Shown here one piece after another: positions 54,931 through 64,000 of a stretch of 64,000 nt of DNA. The notes beneath the pieces were generated by a model that searched no databases, had not been told where the DNA came from, and worked only from the letters and a program-made list of their open reading frames with translations. Position 1 is the first letter of the stretch; each line of letters starts with the position of its first letter. The stretch is from Hirsutella rhossiliensis (lineage: Eukaryota > Ascomycota > Sordariomycetes > Hypocreales > Ophiocordycipitaceae). The position numbers and the translations under genes are program-made. The stretch is taken from contig NW_025408669.1 of the NCBI RefSeq assembly GCF_020360975.1, positions 7,812,001 to 7,876,000 of the forward strand, read 5' to 3'.

Positions 54931-56299
54931 GCCCGGCTATAGACCTCCTTAAGAATACCGCTATTTTCTTTAGTATACTACTATTTAGGAGTAAAAGCTT
55001 TATTTTACTTACTTACTATAGCGAAGTTAAAGTAAAAGGTAGTAAAGGGCGCTTTTACGCTAAAGATAAAGAAAAGTTTATAGACTAAGACTAATAAGAC
55101 GTTTATAAGTAAAAGTAACCTCTTTAATATATTTATAGAGATCGATAGTATTTAATACTAACGGGCCTTATTAAACGGCGGGATATTACCCTTAAAGACG
55201 CTTAGATAATATATAAGGGCGTTAAAAAGATTTACTAGGAATAAGGCCTACTAAGAAGAGTATATCGTCGATATATATAACTTTCTCTATAAAGCTATTA
55301 ATAAATAATAGGCTATAAGCTTTAGCCTTAATACGATAATTAAGATTTTAATAAGATATATTAAGAGTATAGTATACCCTTTACCTTACCTACTATTAGT
55401 TTATACTAACTATTAAAGGGAACCTATCGAAGATATAGAAGATAGATATATAAAGTACTATAAATACTTAAATAATAAGGAGTATTTAATTAAGTTTACC
55501 GCTCCTACCTTTAACCTTAGTCGCTTTATATATAAATAAAGGTATATAACTAAAGTTATTAACTTTTTAATAGGACTAAATAAAGGGGGACTCTATTAAA
55601 GAGCGTTCTTTTAAGACTATAAGGAAGGAAACTTAGTCGTTTTTAATACTTAGAAAGAAGGACGGTATACTAGACTTTATATATTCCTATAAGTATAGTA
55701 GTAGTTTCTTTATATTTTCTAAGTTCCTTATATCTTTACTTATACGCTAGTCCTTTATACCGCTTAGTAAAAAGGGTAGGAATATAGCTACTTAGCTTTA
55801 ATAATAATCTAATACTAAGTTAAAGGTATAGTTAAGCTATACCTTAAGATAATTAAGTAGTAATACTTAAAGGTTAAAGTAATTCTAAAGTAAAGGTATA
55901 AGGTAATATAAGAAGCCCTATAAATAAATTAAATCTTATACCGAGACTAGTATTTCTTTAAGCTAGATAAGAGGATAAGTATAAAAGGCTATATTAATAG
56001 GCTAATATATAGAATCTAAGCTATCGCGGCGAACGAACTTAATTATACGTAAGCGATATTATAAGGTAGCGGAGTTTCCTAGTAGTTTAATAGTAGGGTT
56101 AAACGACTATAAAGGAAACTATTTAATTAAGGTTTAATAACTTTTAGTAAAGTCTTTCCTATAAGGATTCTTAGGTATAAATAGATTTACTAATATAACT
56201 TTATTATCTTAAGAGATTAAGAAGAATAAGACTTCTAGGAAGTCTTAAAGGTAGTTAACCTCTTAAATAGGCCTAGCGGATTATTATAAACTAACTAAG
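54931..56299 (+). other. Second unidentified RIPed coding-like region
   Basis: The + strand can be read in protein-like pieces such as RFYAKDKEKFID near 55045, KRRDITLKDA near 55175 and FTAPTFNLSRFIY near 55495, with RIP-type stops. I do not recognise the family. The 52491-56299 interval may be one element with two genes. The last five bases, CTAAG, precede gypsy E. Confidence 0.35.
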
Positions 56300-56768
56300 T
56301 ATTAGTTATATAGGACTATACTATTAGCGGAAAGGTATAGAACGGACGTATAATAGGCCGGTTATATTATATAACCTATAAGGTAATTATCTAGATTACT
56401 AAGTAATTAAGGTAATTAAGGTAGGTAAGGTAATTATTAATTATTAAGGATAATTAACGATCTATAAATAGTATTACCTTATTTACTAAATAATCTATAA
56501 AGGACTACTAAGTATATAAGGATACTTAATTTTACTCCTTTAAACTAAATAGCTTAATAGCTTTTAATATATTATAATTATTACGATCTTTATTATAATC
56601 TTATTTTTAATTCTAATTACTTAATTACTTAGTTATAGTCTATAGTCTATAACCTCTAACTTATTACTAATATAATATACTTATTATTACTTAAACTACG
56701 CCCTATTATATCTATTAATATAAACCCTTAAATAGGTTTATCCCTTAGGAATAATACTAGTTATTATA
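56300..56768 (+). repeat. Gypsy E 5' LTR
   Basis: It is 469 bp and ends AGTTATTATA (family AGTCGTTATA). The last about 200 bases match A, C and D LTRs in reverse orientation. The start at TATTAGTTA is set by length and by similarity to TGTTACGAC, so it is less certain. Confidence 0.72.
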
Positions 56769-56829
56769 TATTAAGAGCTTTTATTTAGTATAATACTATA
56801 TTACTTTAAGTAATATTATAACTATTAAT

Positions 56830-58200
56830 ATACCTATATAGTAAACTAGATTTACTAACTTTAGAGCTATTATATCGCCTTAGGAAATAATATATAAGAT
56901 TATTACCCTTTAATAGGAGGTATAGTTACCTAGGAATAAAGGAAGTAATAAATAAGTTAAGGACCTTAGAGAAGTAGTTAAACTAAAGTAGCTAGGACTA
57001 TTTAATAGTACTTATAGTACTCTTTAAGACTTTCTTACTTAACTTAAGGCCTATTACCGGTTTTACTTAACGAAACTCTTAAACCTAGTTAAAAAGGTAC
57101 TTTATATAGGAAATTATTTATCTAGAATAGCACTCGCTTAGTATAAGGAACGGTGTTCCTACTATAAATAAAGCAGCTATAATATACTCTCCCAATTATA
57201 TAAGCTAATAAGTAGTATATTAATTATAGATAAAATCTCATCCTATAAAGCAAGAATCGCTCGTTATTTTGCATGTTATTATGCATTAAACGGGTTGCCG
57301 GTTATCGTATAATCGGGAATCGAAGGAATAGAGCTAGCTTAGAATGCTAGCTAAGACCTCTTAAGAACACCGGCACGACTAACCTCCTTGAAACACGAAT
57401 ATTAGTAGAACTAAGATACTTCTAGATTTACTCGAGGTATCACGGAATTCCCTAGTCTTAGGGCTATACGGCAGCTTAAATCTAGTCCCGAAAGGTTCTT
57501 CCGTTCAGCTACAATTGTCTATATAAGACAGCATGTCCGCTAGTAGATAGATAGAGAATTATTAACTTTAATACCTCTTCTATATACTAATACACTACTA
57601 ATAGATTCCGTTAAAAATCCTACCTTATACCCCTTCTTCCCCTTTATTACGTAGTCTTATGTAATTCCTTAATTTCCTAAAATTCCGCTTTTACTTATAT
57701 ACCTTAAGACTTAGTTTAGACCTATTATAAAGGACTATCTTAATAACTAACTAATATAATAAAATAATAAGATAGATAAAGTCTTTGCTAGTTTCTAAAG
57801 ATTTAAAGAAGCTATTACTAAGGTATTTAGAATAACTAATAAAGAATAAGAAGCTAAATAAAAACTTTAAGAACTTTAATAAAGGACCTTAGTATTAGAC
57901 TATACTACTAAATTCTATTAAGTTACCTTAAAACTTAAATAGGATAAAGAACCCCTTATATTACGATTTTAAAACGGACTTAAAGAAGAAGTTAAGGATA
58001 AACTTTATAAGGAAGATCGACCTAATAGCCTCTTAAACTATATTACTATAATAGTATAAATCGATAATAAATAGTATATATAATACTAAAAAAGAAATAA
58101 GAAAAAGGAAACTAAAATACTTCTTATAGAAATAACTTTAGCTAATATACTAACTATAAGAAAAAGCGCGAAATATAAATAGCCTAAGTATATATAATAA
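56830..58200 (+). pseudogene. Gypsy E Gag remnant, split by a solo LTR
   Basis: The start codon is ATA (from ATG) at 56830. The capsid region before the insertion reads REAVKLK, YRFYLTKLLNLV-like text and LYIGNYLSR (to 57141). After the insertion it resumes at 57715 with RPIIKDYLNN, then FKEAITKVFRITNKE and LRFXNGLKEEVKDKLYKEDR-like text near 57965-58020. D (63090-64000) and A (17609-16700) carry the same protein. Stops are RIP-type. Confidence 0.78.
57142..57709 (+). repeat. Solo LTR inside gypsy E Gag, weakly RIPed
   Basis: It is a 568-bp insert flanked by an exact CTTAG duplication (57137-57141 and 57710-57714), which restores the Gag frame of E when removed. It begins TATAAGGAACGG (TGTAAGG after undoing RIP), contains TATA-like GTCTATATAAGACAGC near 57515, and has no coding. 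CA and TG are common in its middle, unlike the surrounding DNA. Length, duplication and promoter suggest an LTR left by recombination between LTRs. Strand is arbitrary. Confidence 0.72.
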
Positions 58201-58225
58201 ATCCTAAATAAATAGATTTAAGTAT

Positions 58226-59341
58226 TATAAGAAGGTATAAGTAATAAGCATAGAATTAGGTAATCGATAACGTAAGCGGAAAGATCGGTCGAAGGAGTAT
58301 AGGGTAGGATTTCGTCCGGAACTTATAATAAGTATATAAGGGGCTAAATAATATATTAAAAGAATAGCGTTATAAAGGATGCTTATAAACTTACTTGTTT
58401 TTTCTACTACTCCTAGGGAAATCCTTCGTCTTTTATAGACTATTGCTCGCCTACTAGTAAACTAATTAGTTAGCTTTCTAGTATATTCTATAGTGCTTAA
58501 AAAGCTCTATCTATAGTATGTCTTCCTAACTTAGTAGGTGGTCTAATTATAGCGTAATGGTTAACGTAAGACTATAGGTTCTAGTATAAGTAGTATATTT
58601 AACTAGAATATTCTATGCCCTAACTATTCTCGTATCGCGGATATCTTCGGAACCGCTAGGCTAAAATAGGCAATAGGGTATCCGTTCTACTTATAATAAA
58701 CCTATGCATTTTATATATATTTTATTTTATTAGGATAGGCTTATCTTAACCTATATTTCCTAAAGGAAGGTATAGATATCTAATAGAGGTCTTTATCTTT
58801 AAGGGTTATTCCCTTAAACTATATTATAGAGCCTCTTTTTACTAGCTTATTTTATAGAGCCTCCCTATACTTATTATTTCTTTATAATAGTAAAATAGGA
58901 ATATAAGGGTATATTCTTATAGCCTCTCTTAAAGAGTACTAAGTAAATAGTACTCTTTACTAGTTATTTCTTATATAGTAGAATTATCCTTATTAAGAAT
59001 AAGGTATATAATAGGAATATAAGGGAAAATTTTAAAACCCTTTCTAGGAAAAACCTTAGTAGGAAAAATCCTAGTTATAATTATAATTTTTTCTCTTCTT
59101 TTTAAGTAAATCTTTATAAGGAAAAAGCCTTATAGAGTTATTATAGGAAACCTTTAATAAGGAAAAACCCTATTTTTATAAGTTGTTTTTTACTAATAGG
59201 AAACCTTTTTAAAGGAAAAAACCTATTAGTTATATATTAAGGAAAAGCTAAGAAAGCGAAAGATAGCCAAAAACCCTTTATTAAAGGGATATAAGCTTTT
59301 CTTTTTTAAGGCTCTTTTAATTCCCTAAGGGAAAGAAGCTC
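58226..59341 (-). other. Copia H 3' untranslated region and probable LTR
   Basis: 58226-58740 keeps scattered TGC, GCA and TGG, unlike the flanks. 58750-59280 has repeated AGGAAAAAxCCTTA and AGGTTTTTCCT-like units in both orientations that could form hairpins. No coding is seen. Confidence 0.5.
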
Positions 59342-62300
59342 TTAGAACTTAAAGAATTTTTCTCTTCTTAGTTCCTTAGTAAATATATCGGCAATATTAT
59401 CTTCGGATTTAATATAGAAAATCCGAATCTTCTTTTCCCTAATATTTTCTTAGGTATAAAAGTAAGTAATATCTATATACTTTATCTTTTTATAAAATTC
59501 CGGATTTTTAGCTAATTTAATAGCTGCCTCGTTATCTATTAAGATAGGAGGAATAGTATTAAGAATTCTAATAAACAAGCTATTATTTATCGTATAAAAT
59601 AGCCGATTTAGATATAAAACTTCTTTATTAGCCTCCCTAAGGGCAATAAATTTAGCTTCGTAGGTTAATAGGGCTATAGATTTTTACTTCTAGTAGGCCT
59701 AATAATATTTTTATAAATATAGAAATAGTATCCGGAAACGGACTTTCTATCTATAAGGTTAGACGCCTAGCTAGCGTTAGAATAACCTTTTATAAAGTTA
59801 TAAGTATAAGGGATATTATAATAATAAATTATCCTTAGGTTAAGGTATTTATTTAAATATTTCTAGATAGTATTTAACGCTTTAAAATACGTATTATCTA
59901 GTTTAAAAGTAAATCTAGTATAGGAAATAATAGTATATAAAATGTCTAGCCTGCTTATTATAGCTAGATATAGTAGAGCCCTTATTTCCCTTTAGTAAAT
60001 AAGGATTTCTTTTTACGAAGGCGTTATAATAGCCTTTTTAAGCTTTACTCTTACTATAGTAGGCGTATTAAAAGTCCCTAAGTCTTCTTTATTATATTCT
60101 CGTATTTTATTATAAGTATATTTTTCCTAGGATATAAATATCTCCTTTCTACTTTAGTTTATAATTATATATATTCCTAAGAAGTCTTTTAGTTCGCTTA
60201 GAGGCTAAACCTTTATATAATCTACTACTTTTTTAAGTAGACTATTTATTATACCTCTATTAGGCCCTATTATTAGGAGGTTATCTACGTAGATTGCTAT
60301 CGTAACTTTATATTGCGTATTTATAAATACCCCTTTATCTATAGGAAGGGCCGAAAATCCTATCTTAGCTAATATAAAGCTAAGATAGGTATACTAGAGC
60401 TTTAGGCTTTATTTAAGGCCGTATAATACTTTCTTTAATTTTACTACTAGCCTTTTCTTTTTATATAGCTCTAGAAACTATAAATAGCTAATATTATACT
60501 TATACTAGTTTATATTAAACTAGTCTTTAAGTATTAGCTCTTTATAGCCTATAGGGATTTTTATATAAATATCTATATCTATTTTAGTATATATAAAGGC
60601 ATTTTTTATATCGTATTATAGTAGAGTATAATTATTAAAAATAGCTATTATAAGTAGCATTTTAATAGATTCGGGTCTTACTATCGTAGAAAAGGTTTTT
60701 AAATAATCTAGGCTATAGACCTAATTAAATCCTTATACTACGTAGCGGGCTTTATATTTAATAATATTATTATTATTATCCTACTTTATTTTATAGACCT
60801 AACGGCCGCCTAGAGCCTCCCTATTTCTAGGAAGAGGCTTTAATTCCTAGGTATTTTAGTTTAAGAGGTCTTCTATTTCTAGAAATATAGCTCTTTTTTA
60901 TTCTATAGCTTCTAAGCTATTTATAGCCTATTTAAATGTTTTAGGCTCTATAGGATCTTTATTTTTTAGTAAAGATAGAATAATCTCTTTACTTTTACTA
61001 TTTAATATAGTATTTATTTCGGGGTATATAATATAGTCTTTATAAAATCCGTTTAGCTTCTTAGGTATATTAATACGGATTTTTAGATCCTTATTTAATC
61101 CCTTTTCTAAAAGAGGATTATTTACCTTTTTTATAAAAGGGTTATCTTCCTTCTCTATAGGAGGGTTATCTTCCTTCTCTATAAGAGTATTATTTTCCTA
61201 CTTTATAAGAGGGTTATCTTCCTTCTCTATAGGAGGGTTATTTTCCTCTTTATTTAAAGAAGAGTTATTACCTTCTTTATATATAGGTTCCCTTTATAAA
61301 TAATTATCCGGGACCTTATTTATAAAAGGTAAGGTATTAAAATCGAAGTCCTTAAGGTCTTCTTCTTTTTAATTTTCTATAAATTTATTTTCTAGGATAA
61401 TAATATCTCTAGAAATTACTACCTTTCTTTTCGAAAAGTTATATATTTTATAAGCATTCTTAGTATAGCCTATAATAATACCCTTATAAGCTCTTATTTC
61501 TAGCTTATCTAAGGGGTCTTTATTTTTATAATAAATAGTACTTTTAAAGGTCCTAATTTTCTCTAAGTCTTTTAAGGCTAGAGATTTATTTTCCTTCTTC
61601 TCTATAAGAGTTTAGAAGCCTATTCGTAAGTAAGGGGTCCTATTATATAAATAGGCTGCCGTTAAAACAGCTTCTCCCTATAGATATTTAGGTAGTTTTC
61701 CTATAAATAAAATAGCTTAGACTTTATTTAAAATAGTCCTATTAATCCTCTCTATTACTCCGTTTAATTTAGGAGTCTTAGGAGGGCTAGTATAATATTT
61801 AATTCCCTTTCTTAAGTAGTAGGGTTTTATTTTATATAGGAATTCTTTTATATTATCCGAAAAGGCTTCCTTTATAGTAATATTATCCTAGTTATTTTTA
61901 ACTAACGCTTTATATTCTAAGAATCTATCTAAGGCTTCTACCTTAGACTTTATTAAAGATAGTTCTAATTATCTTATCCCTATATCTAAAAAGGATATAA
62001 AGGAGGTGTATTTATTATAAGTAGGGGTCTTTATAGGTCCCTAAATATTAATAGCAACTCTATTAAGGTAATTATATACCTTATTAAATAGGGATTTATT
62101 CCTCTTATTAGTTGCCTTTACTTTAATATAAGCCTTATATTCTTTTATTTTTATAATATCCTTCTTAGGGATAGTTATATCTTTATTATATCTTTTAAAG
62201 GTTTCTAGTAAGGCTTTAAGACTTATATATCTAGCCGGAATTTCTTCTTCTTTAAGAAAGGAATTTCTAAAGAGAAGATATAAAGGTTATCTTACTATTT

Positions 62301-62578
62301 TCCTTTAAATATAATATTAGCCTAGTTATCTAGTAGGAAAATTTCCTTGCTATTAATAAAGGTATAAGTATTTTTAAAATACGATTAGCTTATAATATTT
62401 ACCCTTAATTTAAGTATAAAAAGGTTTCTTAAGATAAATAGCCTTTTATTATTTAGAAATCTAAAAAGAAGATCTCTATAGCCTTTAATAACTATATAGG
62501 ATGCCTTTCCCTAATTAACCTTAGTAGAGATAGTTCGAAAATTAATAAGGAATTTCTTTTCTAATACTATATACCTAG
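59342..62578 (-). pseudogene. Copia H Pol: integrase, RT and RNase H remnant
   Basis: On the - strand the protein ends IKSEDNIADIFTKELRREKF and then a stop at 59342. RNase H has DNEAAIKLAKNPEFYKK at about 59510-59545 and SSSEAEFLALAIA-like text near 59640. RT has the catalytic box YVDN at 60280-60291 (family YVDD), LLIIGPNRG after it, and the fingers near 60800-60900. A linker with an acidic 8-residue repeat lies at 61141-61260. Integrase and its GKR-type C-terminus run about 61390-62300, including NRTPYLRIGF, YYKNKDPLDKLE and RAYKGIIIGYTKNAYK. A protease-Gag boundary region lies at the cut end near 62500. Order and motifs are those of Ty1/copia. RIP-type stops occur throughout. Confidence 0.84.
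61141..61260 (-). repeat. 24-bp tandem repeat in copia H linker (five copies)
   Basis: GTTATC starts at 61141, 61165, 61213 and 61237, with a diverged copy between. The unit is 24 bp and, in frame on the - strand, reads as repeats of IEKEDNPP, so frame is kept, unlike the 47-bp arrays in N. Confidence 0.85.
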
Positions 62579-63028
62579 TATTACGACTACGGCTACTAGG
62601 CCGCTAACGGTCGACCGCGTTAAGCACGTAATATAGTTTAACGGATAAATAGTTAGTATAACTATCTAATAGATATAGGATCGAGGGGATCGTAGAGATC
62701 TAAGTAATCTAGGATTAACGAGATTACTATACTCTATATAATCTAATATTAGGGATTATAGCTAGGCCTATAATCTAAAGATAGTCTCTATAGTTATATA
62801 TAGTTACCTACTTTTACTCCTTTAAAAAGATAGCTCTCTAGCTTTTAATATAGATCTTTATTACGATTCTATCTCTAATTCTAATTACTTAGTTATAGTT
62901 TATAGTCTACGACCTCCGACTTATTACTAACGTAATATATATATTATTGCTTAGACTACGCTCTATTATATCTACTAATATAAACCCCTTAATAGGTTTA
63001 TCCCTTAAAAATAATACTAGTCGTTATA
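62579..63028 (+). repeat. Gypsy D 5' LTR
   Basis: It is 450 bp, TATTACGACTACGG to TAGTCGTTATA. These ends match those of A and C in reverse orientation and support the TGTTACGAC / GTCGTTACA termini of the family. Confidence 0.87.
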
Positions 63029-63029
63029 C

Positions 63030-63039
63030 GTTAAAAGCT
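63030..63039 (+). promoter_or_regulatory. Self-priming primer-binding site of gypsy D, RIP-altered
   Basis: GTTAAAAGCT starts one base after the LTR. The LTR partner at 62840-62849 is AGCTTTTAAT, nine of ten complementary; the mismatch is a CA-to-TA change. Confidence 0.55.
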
Positions 63040-63089
63040 CTTATTTAGTATAATACCGCGTTACTTTAAGTAATATTATAATTATTAAT

Positions 63090-64000
63090 ATACCTATATA
63101 GTAAGCTAGATTAACTAACTCTAGAGCTACTATATAGCCTTAGGATATAATACGCGAGATTATTACCCTTTAATATAAGGTATAGTTACTTAGGAATAAA
63201 GGAGGTAATAGATAAGTTAAGGACCTTAAAAAAGTAGTTAAACTAAAATAACTAGGACTATTTAACGGTACTTATAGTACGCTTTAAGACTTTCTTACCT
63301 AACTTAAGGCCTATTACTAGTTTTACCTTACTAAACTCTTAGACCTAGTCGAAAAGGTACTCTATATAGGAAATTATTTATCTAAAATAGTACTTACTTA
63401 GTTTAGACTTATTATAAGGGATTTTCTCGATAACTAACTAGCGCGATAAGATAATAAGATAGATAAAGTCTTTATTAGTTTTTAAGGATTTAAAGAAGCT
63501 ATTATAAAGGTATTTAAAATAACTAATAAAGAATAAGAAGCTAAATAAAAACTTTAAGAACTCTAATAAAGGATTTTAGTATTAGATTATACTATAAAGT
63601 TCTATTAAGTTACCTTAAAACTTAATTAAGACGATAAACCTCTTATATTACGATTTTATAATAGGCTTAAAGAAGAAGTTAAGGACGAGCTTTATAAGGA
63701 AAATCGACCTAATAACCTCTTAGACTATATTACTATAGTAGTATAAATCGACGATAGATAGTACGCGCAATGCTAAGAAAAGAAATAAAGAAAAGAAAAC
63801 TAAAACCCTTCTTATAAGAATAACTTTAATTAACGCGCTAACTATAAAAAGAAGCGCGAAACTCTTATTACTTACGCCTATATAACTAACCTAGGTAAGA
63901 TAGATCTAAATATAATATAGAAAAGTAAAGGAAAGTATTTTAACTATAGGAAACTTAGATATTACTCTAAGGAATATAGATAACCTTATAAGGAAAAGAA
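63090..64000 (+). pseudogene. Gypsy D Gag remnant (partial)
   Basis: ATA replaces the start ATG at 63090. The frame shows LREVVKLK-like text, LDLVEKVLYIGNYLSK (about 63340-63390), FKEAIIKVFKITNKE (about 63485-63530) and the zinc knuckle near 63930-63975 as FNYRKLRYYSKEYR, where three of the CCHC cysteines have become tyrosine or been lost through TGT/TGC-to-TAT/TAC. The rest lies beyond the window. Confidence 0.8.

Larger units (their letters stand above)
56300..58225 (+). mobile_element. Gypsy copy E (A/C/D family): 5' LTR and Gag only
   Basis: The 5' LTR (56300-56768, 469 bp) is in the opposite orientation to A and C. It is followed by the family leader and Gag, which is interrupted by a solo LTR at 57142-57709 and ends abruptly near 58200 after the GAKKSAKYK-type region, before the zinc knuckle. 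Copia element H follows. The remainder of E is either beyond the window or deleted. RIP is extensive. Confidence 0.8.
58226..62578 (-). mobile_element. Ty1/copia element H, RIPed, cut by gypsy D
   Basis: The - strand carries a copia polyprotein whose C-terminus is at 59342 and whose N-terminal part is cut at 62578 by gypsy D (CCTAG at 62574-62578 would be D's left duplication). The 3' LTR must lie to the left, probably starting near 58226 (TATAAGAAGG) within the less-RIPed segment 58226-58740, but its partner is outside the window, so the LTR edges are not proven. 58741-59341 is AT-rich 3' sequence full of GGAAAAACC-like direct and inverted repeats. Confidence 0.75.
62579..64000 (+). mobile_element. 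Gypsy copy D (A/C/E family), runs off the window
   Basis: It starts with a 450-bp 5' LTR, followed by the family leader and Gag, and continues past position 64000. It is inserted in copia H with CCTAG before it; the right duplication is not in the window. RIP level is similar to or slightly below that of C. Confidence 0.85.

Noticed and set aside
52491..56299. Starship-type captain (DUF3435 tyrosine recombinase) for the unidentified frames
   Set aside because: I could not find the R-H-R-Y residues or a recognisable recombinase fold in the readable stretches.

Overview
This window looks like a transposon-packed heterochromatic stretch of a filamentous ascomycete (Pezizomycotina) genome. Most of it shows the signature of repeat-induced point mutation (RIP): CpA and TpG dinucleotides are almost absent over tens of kilobases, replaced by TpA, while CpG and even GC-rich tracts survive. 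CAA, CAG and TGG codons have therefore become stops and ATG has become ATA, so very few open frames remain although long stretches still read as reverse transcriptase, RNase H, integrase or Gag across the stops.

Positions 1-1890 are ordinary, non-RIPed sequence. They hold a broken gene remnant on the + strand (53-475) and one credible gene, a small secreted protein with 12 cysteines on the - strand (1015-1404).

From about 1890 to the end the window is a nest of mobile elements. A Tad-like LINE (about 1890-5820) is followed by a Ty3/gypsy element, here called B, whose Gag-protease half (about 5821-10277) and RT-RNase H-integrase half (18155-20787) are separated by a second gypsy element, A (10278-18154, - strand), with a perfect target duplication. 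Next comes gypsy chromovirus G (- strand), whose LTRs lie 31 kb apart (20788-20964 and 52315-52490). G has been opened three times within its RT/RNase H region: by a Ty1/copia element (24832-31190), by a non-RIPed chromovirus F with identical LTRs (31611-37319), and by gypsy C (37558-50266, same family as A). The right LTR of C is itself interrupted by a non-autonomous LTR element N (45318-50190), which carries a pogo/Fot1 DNA transposon (46784-48628). The nest is four deep: G > C > N > pogo.

After G, 52491-56299 is RIPed DNA I cannot assign. It is followed by gypsy copy E (5' LTR and gag, with a solo LTR inside), a - strand copia element H (about 58226-62578), and gypsy copy D (from 62579), which runs off the window.

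The most informative observations concern mechanism. F and the A/C/D/E family both carry a primer-binding site complementary to their own LTR, as in Tf1-type self-priming. The two LTRs of N differ by 11 substitutions, all CpA/TpG to TpA and all in the copy adjoining RIPed DNA. The frameshifts in the otherwise young F and pogo elements are mostly single-base contractions of homopolymers, which suggests sequencing error rather than decay. I found no tRNA, rRNA or CRISPR.
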